From Archaeoglobaceae archaeon (GTDB taxonomy: Archaea > Halobacteriota > Archaeoglobi > Archaeoglobales > Archaeoglobaceae): a stretch of DNA of 64,000 nt. Below, in pieces: positions 40,509 to 48,587 of the stretch (position 1 is its first letter; each line of letters opens with the position of its first letter). A model generated the notes under the pieces. It saw nothing but the letters and a program-made list of their open reading frames with translations. It ran no database searches and had not been told where the DNA came from. Where the stretch lies: contig JAMOPJ010000032.1 in the NCBI GenBank assembly GCA_027064525.1, forward strand, positions 34,099 to 98,098, written 5' to 3'. The position numbers were made by a program, and so were the translations under genes.

Positions 40509-41735
40509 CTAAGGTTCAGAATACACGTAAGTAGACTGATATCCTACATGACAAGTGCTTCCGCAGCCACTACTATGTTTACTCGCATCATGGCATGCCA
40601 TACACGCATCACCGTGAACGAACCTCGGATAGTTCGCTGTTTCATTAATGAGTGCCTCATGATCGGGTGCATCAGATGGTGATGATCGTGTAGCGTTCAG
40701 AAATGCATAATATGGATCCAACCACCATACAGTGGAGTTTCTGTGGCAAGTTAGGCAGGAAACTTTCTCTGCACAATGAACAAGTCCTTTAGATGCTGCA
40801 GTTAAAGGATTGGTTTTTGGAGGAAGCTTAATGCCAGCAGCGGTTGTCAAATTAACTTTAACCGAATAATGGCACTGATAGCAGTAGCTATTATTTATCC
40901 ATGACACATTGAGTGTTGAAGGTGAAGTGGCTAAGCTATGATACCTACGAAAATCCCAACCGTTTTCATACGTTGATGTGCTGGTGTTGTAATCCCACCT
41001 CGAATCGTAGTAAATCGGTGCATGTTTACCGTTGATAAGGCCCAAGTATATGTTGAGATGACACTTCGAGCAGTTTATCTTACATACCGGTTTGATAGGA
41101 ATAAACTCATGCTTCCCGCTGAAAATCGAGCTCTTATTAACGTTGACAACATAATTCCTAGTTCCGTTTATGGTGACCGAAGGTGTCCAGCTACTCGAAG
41201 AGAACACGATGTTCCAATGGTATCCGAACGTCATGTCAACGGAATAGTTGGTGTGACATGCCAGACATGCCAAGTTTTCATCTCCCAACTGCTTACAGTA
41301 TTCGAACAACTGCTTGTGAGCGGTGTAATATGGAACTGGCGTAAGGTTGAATGCTCTCGCTGGAGGAGCATAGGCTGGTTGACCAAATCTGTTGATCAGC
41401 CACACACCCTTCCCATGGCAATCCAAGCATTTTGGCACGTAAGCAGCGTGAGCCTGCTTACCGGGGAATGCCCCGCTTGAATTTGCCGTAGCGAAGGTTA
41501 TCCCGCTCCCATTAAACCTGTGACAATCTTCACATCTCAGATCGTAGTGCGGAGCGTTTGGATTGGAATAAAGCTCCTGAGCTATTCTAGTATGACAGTC
41601 CGTGCAGTTAACATCGTTACCATCTCCAGAAATATCCGTAACATAATGACTACCCCGAAAAACCGAAACAGTGTTCACACTAATCGCAAAAACCAGTCCA
41701 ACCAAAACCAAAACGATCATGATCGAAATTCTCAT
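40509..41735 (-). CDS. secreted multiheme cytochrome c with eight CxxCH and one CxxxCH site
   Basis: 408 aa from ATG 41735 (TTG 41741 rejected). TATA TTTTATACC about 35 bases upstream gives it its own promoter. Signal sequence or anchor 1-23. CxxCH at residues 44, 68, 103, 157, 222, 285, 327 and 378; the last site, CGSTCH at 391-396, has three residues between the cysteines. It is a tandem paralogue of the next gene, with matching order of sites and two almost identical DNA tracts. Many N-x-S/T sequons suggest glycosylation. There is no C-terminal membrane helix. Probable extracellular electron carrier or conduit. Confidence 0.9.
   Translation of the reverse strand: MRISIMIVLVLVGLVFAISVNTVSVFRGSHYVTDISGDGNDVNCTDCHTRIAQELYSNPNAPHYDLRCEDCHRFNGSGITFATANSSGAFPGKQAHAAYVPKCLDCHGKGVWLINRFGQPAYAPPARAFNLTPVPYYTAHKQLFEYCKQLGDENLACLACHTNYSVDMTFGYHWNIVFSSSSWTPSVTINGTRNYVVNVNKSSIFSGKHEFIPIKPVCKINCSKCHLNIYLGLINGKHAPIYYDSRWDYNTSTSTYENGWDFRRYHSLATSPSTLNVSWINNSYCYQCHYSVKVNLTTAAGIKLPPKTNPLTAASKGLVHCAEKVSCLTCHRNSTVWWLDPYYAFLNATRSSPSDAPDHEALINETANYPRFVHGDACMACHDASKHSSGCGSTCHVGYQSTYVYSEP
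41017..41125. repeat. near-identical tract shared by the two nine-heme-site genes (first copy)
   Basis: 109 bases here match 42338-42446 with a single difference (A/G at the 81st base). The tract codes for the region around the fifth heme site. Flanking parts of the two genes are far more diverged, so this looks like gene conversion. Confidence 0.85.
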
Positions 41736-41841
41736 GCTCAAATTATTGTTATGATAATAAGGTATAAAACGGTTACTACAACGTCCAAATTAAAATGCAG
41801 ATGTAAGTTAAAAAATCGCAGTTAGATAGAATGGTATGAGT

Positions 41842-43110
41842 TTACCGAGCATTCTGAGCGTAGCCAGAGGGTTCGGATTCTATGTAAACACTTACGCTAC
41901 CCTTTGCATGACAGTATGAACATCTCGGTGGGCCGTGAAGAGATGCCATGTGACAGCCCATACATACGTCACCGTGGAACATCCTCGGCTTAGATGCGGT
42001 CGAATTTATCAAGTCCTCGTGCCCGAATAGATCAAATCTAGGGCCTCTTGTCTTTGGAGAGATGGATCCATTCAAATATCCACTGAGAAGATCATAGGGC
42101 TTACCGTAGCCATGACAAGTGAGGCATGAGACCTTCTCAGCGCAGTGAACTTCTGTCGAGTTTGTAAATGGCACGGCATCAGAGAGATCGTAAGTCGTAT
42201 TTGCAGAGGGATCCAACTTCGCATATATATAAAGGTCATGACACTCGTAACAGTATGAATTATTTATTTTGCTCGGTGAGGAGAGATGATACCTCGGAAG
42301 GCCCCACAAGTTTGTAGAACCCCAAGCGGAATATATTGGTGCATGTTTACCGTTGATAAGGCCCAAGTATATGTTGAGATGACACTTCGAGCAGTTTATC
42401 TTACATACCGGTTTGATGGGAATAAACTCATGCTTCCCGCTGAAAACCGATCGCTTGGTTACGTTTACCTCAAATTGTCTGAGACCACTCGGAATAAAGC
42501 TATAAAAGCTCCATCCAACCAATGTATAGCTAAGGCTGTAGTTATACTCATAAGCTATGCTTACGGAATAGTTCGTATGACAAGCCAAACAAGCCAAGTT
42601 CTCATCTCCCATGTTTTCACAGTAAGCTACGAACTGCTTGTGCGCGGTTGCATAAGGGATCGAGCTTATAACCGTGACGTTTCTGCCGTTAACCTTCGTC
42701 GTAACGTTGAAAGCTCTTGCTGGCGGAGCGTGAACCAAAGTCCCGGTAACGTTTATTATGTCTACACCGTTACCGCCGTGACAGTCCAAACAGCTCGGAA
42801 CGTAAGCAGCGTGAGCCTGCTTACCGGGGAATGCCCCGCTTGAATTTGCCGTAGCGAAGGTTATCCCGCTCCCGTTAAACCTGTGACAATCTTCACAGCT
42901 TAAATCCCAGTGAGGGCCGTGTAAAGCTCTCGTTATCGCCATCTCCTCGGCAACATGTTTATGACAAGCTGAACAGTTGACATCGTTCCCATCTCCAGAA
43001 ATATCCGTAACGTAATGACTTCCCTTGAAGACGCTGACGACTTCGGTGTTGGACAGCAACAGTCCGACAGTAGCTATAACAAGGATAATAGCTATACTCC
43101 AAGACTTCAT
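41842..43110 (-). CDS. secreted nine-heme cytochrome c
   Basis: 422 aa. N-terminal signal/anchor 1-22, then VFKGSHYVTDISGDGNDVNC, also found in the paralogue downstream and in a weaker form in the tetraheme protein upstream. Nine CxxCH motifs start at residues 46, 72, 107, 174, 240, 287, 329, 383 and 397. Some 14 histidines outside the motifs can serve as distal ligands. Rich in N-x-S/T sequons. Overlaps the tetraheme gene by 4 bases (ATGA), so the two are co-translated. Probable secreted electron carrier. Confidence 0.92.
   Translation of the reverse strand: MKSWSIAIILVIATVGLLLSNTEVVSVFKGSHYVTDISGDGNDVNCSACHKHVAEEMAITRALHGPHWDLSCEDCHRFNGSGITFATANSSGAFPGKQAHAAYVPSCLDCHGGNGVDIINVTGTLVHAPPARAFNVTTKVNGRNVTVISSIPYATAHKQFVAYCENMGDENLACLACHTNYSVSIAYEYNYSLSYTLVGWSFYSFIPSGLRQFEVNVTKRSVFSGKHEFIPIKPVCKINCSKCHLNIYLGLINGKHAPIYSAWGSTNLWGLPRYHLSSPSKINNSYCYECHDLYIYAKLDPSANTTYDLSDAVPFTNSTEVHCAEKVSCLTCHGYGKPYDLLSGYLNGSISPKTRGPRFDLFGHEDLINSTASKPRMFHGDVCMGCHMASLHGPPRCSYCHAKGSVSVYIESEPSGYAQNAR
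42338..42446. repeat. near-identical tract (second copy)
   Basis: Partner of 41017-41125; see there. A further pair, 41437-41534 and 42800-42897 (98 bases, one difference), covers the coding region between the second and third heme sites. Confidence 0.85.
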
Positions 43111-43811
43111 GATCCCTTAACCTCCGTAACCTTCTTGAAACCGGTAATTGCTAAACCGGTAATATCCACCTGAGATTCGTTGAATCCCGTTAAGGTGCTC
43201 GGGCCGAGAACTACATCCTTGGCGTAGATTTCCATACCAGTGCTCACGTTGAAGTTCATCCTTATCTCCATTTTCGCATGACAGGCCAAGCAAGCTTCGC
43301 TCGAATCTAAGAGTAGCGAACTGTTGTTAGCCTTTGCGATCGCATGAGCAACCAGCGAGTTGTGTGCTTCATACAGACCGTTGCATGTGGAGTTGGAATA
43401 GTTGTAGGGAGATGAAACTCCAAAAAGCGTGACGTTAAATCCTCCGGCATAAGGACCGGGCACCCTCGAAGCTTGGGAAGCGTTGATCTGGTGGCACATC
43501 ATGCAAGCGACACAACTCGCAGCGTGAGCCTCCTTTCCGGGAGTATAGTTATAGTAAGCCCCATTAACGCTCGCGTAGGTTATGCTTTTGTTTGCCCTAT
43601 GGCAGTCTTCACACTTGAGATCCTTGTGAGCGCTCAACTGAAGCTCCTCGTGAACATCCGCATGACATTTAACACAAGGAACATCGTTTCCTGTTCCGCT
43701 TAAGTTATACCAATAGTGCTCTCCCGCAAACATGGTGAGAGTGGAGGGTAAAACCAAAACACCCAAAGCAAATACGATGATCATGAGCAGGAAGGCCTTT
43801 CCGTAGTCCAT
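43107..43811 (-). CDS. tetraheme cytochrome c, candidate extracellular nanowire subunit
   Basis: 234 aa from ATG 43811. A hydrophobic signal segment (5-22) is followed by FAGEHYWYNLSGTGNDVPC. Four CxxCH motifs start at residues 46, 67, 103 and 174; an extra cysteine stands 3 residues before the third (CVACMMCH). Six further histidines (32, 54, 62, 96, 150, 156) are available as axial ligands. About nine N-x-S/T sequons. The C-terminal 50 residues lack heme sites and form hydrophobic, Thr/Gly-rich strands that could mediate polymer contacts. Tetraheme proteins of this size form extracellular cytochrome filaments in Pyrobaculum and Archaeoglobus veneficus; identity with that family is my inference. 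First gene of the operon with the nine-heme protein. Confidence 0.85.
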   Translation of the reverse strand: MDYGKAFLLMIIVFALGVLVLPSTLTMFAGEHYWYNLSGTGNDVPCVKCHADVHEELQLSAHKDLKCEDCHRANKSITYASVNGAYYNYTPGKEAHAASCVACMMCHQINASQASRVPGPYAGGFNVTLFGVSSPYNYSNSTCNGLYEAHNSLVAHAIAKANNSSLLLDSSEACLACHAKMEIRMNFNVSTGMEIYAKDVVLGPSTLTGFNESQVDITGLAITGFKKVTEVKGS

Positions 43812-43858
43812 CAATAAAAGTGTTTGGAGTAAGAATACTTAAACATTTCCTTAAAGAA

Positions 43859-45337
43859 TTAAATTAGCATGTTCAGACCTTCGATGAAGGCTTCGACGGA
43901 TGCCATGATGATGTCCGTTCTCGCTCCTCTTGCCGTTACTATCTTGTCCCCCCTCTTAAGCTGAATTATCACATCCACGAGCGCGTCGGTTCCGCCAGTT
44001 ATTGCATCTACGTGGTAGCTGACGAGCTCTATGTCTGCGAACTCGGACACTATTTCCTTAATCGCGTTTATAGCCGCATCTACCGGGCCAAGTCCAACGC
44101 CAGCTCCAACGAACTCCTTTCCGTCGATTTCGAGTATTATGCTCGCAGTCGGAATTATGTCCTTTCCGCAGACAACGTTCAGACCCTTCAGCTTTACCTT
44201 CTTCTCCCTCTTTATCTGCAGAACCGTCTCAATGATCGTCCTGACATCTGCATCCGTAACTCTCTTTCCTTTATCTCCGATCTCTTTTATCCTCGCTAAG
44301 ATCTCCTTCATTTGCTCTGGTGTAGCTTTGTAGCCCAACTCCTTCATTATCGCTTCTACACTCGCCCTTCCAGCGTGCTTGCCTAAAACTATTGTCCTCT
44401 TTCTCCCCACCATCTCCGGAGATATAGGCTCATACGTTGCGGAGTTTCTTAGGATTGCGGATGTGTGTATTCCACTTTCGTGAGTGAAGGCGTTCTCTCC
44501 AACTATCGGCTTGTTCGGAGGAATAACCACTCTGGTTAGCTTCTCCACGAGCTTGGACGTGTCGTATATTCTCTTCATGTTTATCTTCGTCTTTATGCCG
44601 TAAAGAACCTCCAAGGCTACTACCACCTCTTCCAAAGCGGCATTTCCGGCTCTTTCTCCAAGCCCATTTACCGTCACATGGATCTCCTTGGCTCCTCCCT
44701 TTACAGCGTAAATCGTGTTTGCAGTGGCCAAACCGAAGTCGTCGTGTCCGTGGAAGGCGATCGGCACCTTGAACTCCGACGACAATTCTTTCATTATGGC
44801 TTCGCATCTTTCAGGCGTAAGAACTCCAACGGTGTCAGCGAAAGTCAATCTATCAGCCCCGGCATCGACCGCATGCCTGAACAACTCTTTAACGAACTCC
44901 AAATCGGCTCTCGAAGCATCCTCAGCACCAAATTCGACGATCAAACCTCTTTCTTTGGCGTATTCAATGGCCTTAACGGACATATCGATTACGTCCTCTC
45001 TCGTCTTATTCCTGAACTTACTCTTGATGTGGATGTCGGATGATGGAGCAACCATGAAAACAGAATCTGCATCGGCATCCGCAGCAGCATCTATATCTAT
45101 CTCCTTAATTCTCGCAAAAGAGCAAATTTCAGCATTCAATCCAGCGTTGGCGATCTCTTTAATCGCCTTAAAATCGCCCTCAGACGCTATAGCCGTTCCT
45201 GCTTCGATTATATCTACTCCCAACGAATCTAAGGCTCTCGCTATCAGCAACTTCTGTTCCACAGTAAGCGAGACACCCGGAGTTTGCTCTCCATCTCTAA
45301 GCGTCGTATCTAAGATCTTCAGCTCCACGAACCGCAT
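43859..45337 (-). CDS. 2-isopropylmalate synthase / citramalate synthase family enzyme
   Basis: 492 aa. Condenses acetyl-CoA with a 2-oxo acid. Family marks: TLRDGEQTPG (12-21), HGHDDFGLA (about 199-207) with metal-binding histidines, NGLGERAGNAALEEV (about 228-242), and a C-terminal LeuA dimer regulatory domain (about 385-492) for feedback control. Leucine synthesis (LeuA) and isoleucine synthesis via citramalate (CimA) cannot be told apart from motifs here; archaeal CimA proteins are often of this length. TATA-like AAAAATACTT upstream. Single gene, located between the cytochromes and tRNA-Ile. Confidence 0.88.
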   Translation of the reverse strand: MRFVELKILDTTLRDGEQTPGVSLTVEQKLLIARALDSLGVDIIEAGTAIASEGDFKAIKEIANAGLNAEICSFARIKEIDIDAAADADADSVFMVAPSSDIHIKSKFRNKTREDVIDMSVKAIEYAKERGLIVEFGAEDASRADLEFVKELFRHAVDAGADRLTFADTVGVLTPERCEAIMKELSSEFKVPIAFHGHDDFGLATANTIYAVKGGAKEIHVTVNGLGERAGNAALEEVVVALEVLYGIKTKINMKRIYDTSKLVEKLTRVVIPPNKPIVGENAFTHESGIHTSAILRNSATYEPISPEMVGRKRTIVLGKHAGRASVEAIMKELGYKATPEQMKEILARIKEIGDKGKRVTDADVRTIIETVLQIKREKKVKLKGLNVVCGKDIIPTASIILEIDGKEFVGAGVGLGPVDAAINAIKEIVSEFADIELVSYHVDAITGGTDALVDVIIQLKRGDKIVTARGARTDIIMASVEAFIEGLNMLI

Positions 45338-45472
45338 AGTATGACTGGTTAAAAATACTTTTGGTATTTGATAGCAAATTTCTATTGATTTATCAAGTTT
45401 ATATTATTTTTCCTGAGTAATTGAAAGCTAACAAAAGATTTAAGTATCCGGCTCTAAACCGTATTATCGTTA

Positions 45473-45547
45473 GGGCCCGTGGCTCAGCCTGGTTAGAGCG
45501 TGCGCCTGATAAGCGCAAGGTCCGGGGTTCAAATCCCCGCGGGCCCA
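45473..45547 (+). tRNA. tRNA-Ile(GAU)
   Basis: A 75-base cloverleaf. Acceptor GGGCCCG (45473-45479) pairs with CGGGCCC (45540-45546), discriminator A at 45547. Anticodon stem TGCGC/GCGCA with loop CTGATAA gives GAT, reading AUC and AUU. T arm CGGGG-TTCAAAT-CCCCG. No intron, no encoded CCA. AGATTTAAGTATC about 30 bases upstream is the likely TATA box. Confidence 0.97.
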
Positions 45548-45643
45548 CTTTTGATCTGGATAAACTTTTCCAAGTTACTTAGTCTTTATAGAAGGAACCC
45601 AAAATTTTTTATAGTTCATTCTAAGGTTAAAATGGTGGTTGTT

Positions 45644-47470
45644 ATGAGAACTAAATACCTCCTAATCTTGCTGCTGCTATTATTGATCCTACCGGTATCA
45701 GCAGAACCGCTCGTGAAGGTTGAAATATTCAACAACACCTACAATGAAAGTCTAACCGTTCTAAAGCCCGAAAATTGGATTAAAATGACTGGTGGAAGTG
45801 ATGTGCCCATCCCAACCATGAAGTTCGTGTATAACGGAATCAACAGTACTCAATACACGAAAGGCGACAAGACCGTAAGAATAACAACAAACGAAATTCA
45901 AAGATACGAAGATTATGTGGTAAACTATCCGTTCACAAAACATCCCATATACTATGAAGGAGATAACGTAACAGCCGAAATAGATGGAACGAAAGATATC
46001 GCAAATGAAACCGCTTACGTCTATTTGGTCAAAACGTATCCCACCCAGCTAAAGGATGCCTTAGCTTCAGCGGTTGATGGAGACACACAACCCTTAAGAG
46101 ACTTGCTCAACGGTGCTGTTCAAAATAAGACTATAACTCTCGATACTAACGGAAAAGCAACCGTTTCATTTGACACTCTTAGCCCCGGAGATTACGTTGT
46201 CGTTGCGTTGCTCAACAGCTCTTCCGATAAAAACGTTACGTTCGTTTCCGCAACGGTGTTTGAAGTCTTGGAGCATAAGTCAAGCTTAAGCGTTGATTCT
46301 ACGATTGAGAGATCTTCCAAGGATGAAATCAAATACTTGGAAGGAGAGTTCAAGATCTTGGGAGGAAATGACAACGCGAAATACACGTATGTGGCCGTAT
46401 TAATCAGAAAAGATGCCACGGTTACATTTAAACTTAGCAGTGGTGGCACAAAGACTACAACGAACCTTACGGCAAAGGTGGGTTCAGCTTCACAGGAAGC
46501 GGAGCTGGTTAAGGGCTTTAAGATTGCCGGAGTTGGATTGAAAAATGTTAACGCTACTACCATAAGAGAGTGGCTCAACGCGTTCCCGTCGGATACCGTT
46601 GGTTTTAGCGTGGACAGGGGTGTTACTGGAACGACTTACAACTTTAAGATACTGCTAAAGGGAATGTCAGACGGGGAATACTATCTATACGTCGCCGCTT
46701 GGAACACGAGCAACTCTTCACAGAGGGTTGTGGCTTTCAACTGGGCATCAGTAGAAATTAAAACCGTTACTCCGCCTCCGCCGAGACACATAGGTGGTGG
46801 AGGCGGTGGATACGTAATCTCACCACCACCAAAGGCGGAGGTTACATATTCTGAAGCTTTGACGATTCCAGCAAACGTTGAAATGAAGATAGAAGTTCCA
46901 TCGACTAAGGCGAAAGAGATCGGTGTGCTTTCGGTAGTCATCAAAGTTCCAGAAAGGATGACACTCGATGTAGTCGTTTCGAAGCTAAAATCACTACCGA
47001 CCGGTGTGCCCAAGCCACCTACAAAAGATGTTTACGGTTACATTGACATAACGTTCAGGAAGTTTGGAACCAACATAGAAGTTGAGCCATCCGGATACGT
47101 TGTGTTTAAAGTTTCTAAGAGTTGGCTCGCAGAGAAGGGCTACGATCCAAAAAACGTAGTATTGATGGAGTATCGCAATGGATGGAAGGAGCTTAAGACG
47201 GAACTTACCGGTGAGGATGAAAACAACTACTACTACAAGTCCGAAATAGGATCGTTCAGCGTATTTGCTATAGCCGTAAAGGCTGTTGCGCCAGCCGTAA
47301 CACCAACGCCAACACCAACCGTTACACCGGTTAAGACACCCATAGAAACTCCAACTGCTACAGCCCCACCAATAACTCCTGCACAGAAACCATGGTGGCA
47401 GATTCCGGGATTCGAAGCTGTGATAGCAGTTGTAGCTCTGGCAATTGTAACGCTGTGGAGGAGAAGATGA
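45644..47470 (+). CDS. secreted PGF-CTERM surface protein with PGF-pre-PGF domain
   Basis: 608 aa from ATG 45644 (ATG 45632 possible; the longer frame from 45500 starts inside tRNA-Ile and is wrong). Signal peptide 1-21. Beta-rich central domains (about 25-250 and 255-370), a glycine run (GGGGGG near 389), then a PGF-pre-PGF-like domain (about 470-545: FRKFGTNIEVEPSGYVVFKV then SWLAEKGYD and IGSFSVFAIAV). A Thr/Pro linker and the sorting tail PGFEAVIAVVALAIVTLWRRR (PGF, hydrophobic helix, arginines) follow. Archaeosortase A removes such tails and attaches the protein to lipid. Probable S-layer-associated glycoprotein. Overlaps the next gene by 4 bases. Confidence 0.85.
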   Translation: MRTKYLLILLLLLLILPVSAEPLVKVEIFNNTYNESLTVLKPENWIKMTGGSDVPIPTMKFVYNGINSTQYTKGDKTVRITTNEIQRYEDYVVNYPFTKHPIYYEGDNVTAEIDGTKDIANETAYVYLVKTYPTQLKDALASAVDGDTQPLRDLLNGAVQNKTITLDTNGKATVSFDTLSPGDYVVVALLNSSSDKNVTFVSATVFEVLEHKSSLSVDSTIERSSKDEIKYLEGEFKILGGNDNAKYTYVAVLIRKDATVTFKLSSGGTKTTTNLTAKVGSASQEAELVKGFKIAGVGLKNVNATTIREWLNAFPSDTVGFSVDRGVTGTTYNFKILLKGMSDGEYYLYVAAWNTSNSSQRVVAFNWASVEIKTVTPPPPRHIGGGGGGYVISPPPKAEVTYSEALTIPANVEMKIEVPSTKAKEIGVLSVVIKVPERMTLDVVVSKLKSLPTGVPKPPTKDVYGYIDITFRKFGTNIEVEPSGYVVFKVSKSWLAEKGYDPKNVVLMEYRNGWKELKTELTGEDENNYYYKSEIGSFSVFAIAVKAVAPAVTPTPTPTVTPVKTPIETPTATAPPITPAQKPWWQIPGFEAVIAVVALAIVTLWRRR

Positions 47471-48378
47471 TGAAGCAAATTTTACCAATAATTTTTATTT
47501 TTCTTATACTTGGTGCTACAACTGTTAGTGCTAAAGTCTTAGATTTTAGCATAAGACCAGAACATCCCGCCAGGGGTGATGTGGTTACCATATACGGCAC
47601 TGCTACTCCAAAGGAGGAAGTTAGAATCGACATTTCATTTGAAAAAGTAGTGTCGGTCGAGAATGGAGGGTTCGTTTTCTCTATAGATAAAATAAAGATC
47701 CCTGAAGGAAAGAATAGGTTCACCGTAACTGCATACGGTTGTGTAGATCTGGATGTAAGTGCCAGAAGGTTGATTATAGGAGGTCTGTATACGCCGTGGA
47801 TTACGTTGAGTAGGACTGCAACCAACGGCGTAGCGAGCATATCTCAGAGCGTTCCGCCCGGCACATACGATGTGATCATACATGGAAAGTCCAACCAAAG
47901 TTCCGTCAAACTCAAGATAGTCGCAACCGGTTACATAAAAGCCGACGAAACAGGTAAGTTTAGTTATTCGTATGATACATCCCCACTGCCTCCCGGAACT
48001 TTCGTTGTGTCGGTCGGTGGGATTGAGAAGACGATCACTCTCTCCGCTTACCACTACTCGACGAGTGAAAGTTCATCAGGTGGATCGTCAGGAGGTGGAT
48101 CGTCTTCAGTGGTAACGCCCACCCCAACACCAACGCCAACACCGACACCAACCATCAAACCTACCGCCACGCCTGCCAAAGCGCCTACAGCAACACCAAC
48201 CGTTATTACACCAACCGTAACACCACACAAAAATGTAACACCCAAGCATACCCCCACACTAACACCGACACCAACCCCAAACAAATTGACACCGAAAACA
48301 TCGATCAAAATACCCGGTTTTGACTCACTCATTGCAATGCTAAGTTTGATTTTAGCTATTAGGATTTGGCGAGAATAG
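47467..48378 (+). CDS. second secreted PGF-CTERM surface protein
   Basis: 303 aa from ATG 47467 (ATG 47470 possible), with GGAGG (47457-47461) as binding site inside the end of the upstream gene. Signal peptide 1-21, two beta-sandwich-like domains (about 23-105 and 108-195), a Ser/Gly linker (near 200-214), some 60 residues of Thr-Pro repeats likely to be O-glycosylated, and the tail PGFDSLIAMLSLILAIRIWRE, a PGF-CTERM signal. Co-translated with the previous protein, and so probably its partner on the cell surface. Confidence 0.85.
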   Translation: MMKQILPIIFIFLILGATTVSAKVLDFSIRPEHPARGDVVTIYGTATPKEEVRIDISFEKVVSVENGGFVFSIDKIKIPEGKNRFTVTAYGCVDLDVSARRLIIGGLYTPWITLSRTATNGVASISQSVPPGTYDVIIHGKSNQSSVKLKIVATGYIKADETGKFSYSYDTSPLPPGTFVVSVGGIEKTITLSAYHYSTSESSSGGSSGGGSSSVVTPTPTPTPTPTPTIKPTATPAKAPTATPTVITPTVTPHKNVTPKHTPTLTPTPTPNKLTPKTSIKIPGFDSLIAMLSLILAIRIWRE

Positions 48379-48414
48379 CTAAAATCAAAGACATTCAATT
48401 CTGTATTGGTCAAA

Positions 48415-48424
48415 ATATTTAAAT
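48415..48424 (+). promoter_or_regulatory. TATA box ahead of the hairpin and glycan island
   Basis: ATATTTAAAT at 48415-48424 in AT-rich DNA. Transcription would begin near 48447, so the GC-rich hairpin at 48479-48530 would be in the transcript, either as a 5' leader of the GT2 gene at 48588 or as a separate RNA. Confidence 0.5.
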
Positions 48425-48478
48425 TCCGACCAGAATTCAAATCTTATCTGAGGTCTTAATAATGATAATTAATATTAT

Positions 48479-48530
48479 CTCCGGCCAGCAGAGACTGAGC
48501 CACAAGGCGATGAGGGGGGGCTGGCCGGAG
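48479..48530 (+). ncRNA. candidate structured RNA or leader hairpin with K-turn-like core
   Basis: A perfect 10-bp inverted repeat CTCCGGCCAG (48479-48488) / CTGGCCGGAG (48521-48530) encloses 32 bases that contain CTGA, a GCC-ACAA-GGC mini-hairpin and GATGA. CTGA opposite GATGA is the consensus that forms the kink-turn bound by L7Ae in box C/D and H/ACA RNAs. The block is GC-rich in very AT-rich surroundings, a good sign of a structured RNA in a thermophile. No clear ACA or final D box is seen. It may be a guide RNA, an L7Ae-binding leader of the glycosyltransferase gene, or an old terminator. Confidence 0.5.
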
Positions 48531-48587
48531 TTAGCTGGTATTGTCGTTGGTCACCTAAAAAAGTTATGATTTCGGAGGTATTAAATT

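Noticed and set aside
41022..41480. Plus-strand frame of 152 codons opposite a cytochrome gene
   Set aside because: Antisense to the CxxCH-bearing gene and repeated opposite its paralogue only because the DNA tracts are shared.
45500..45643. Extension of the PGF-CTERM protein gene back into tRNA-Ile
   Set aside because: The frame is open by chance; the extension begins inside the tRNA, and the signal peptide starts at 45644 with its own binding site.
47280..48300. Repeated ACACCAACGCC-like units suspected as a CRISPR or satellite array
   Set aside because: The repeats are in frame and encode Thr-Pro linkers of two surface proteins; there are no spacers of constant length.
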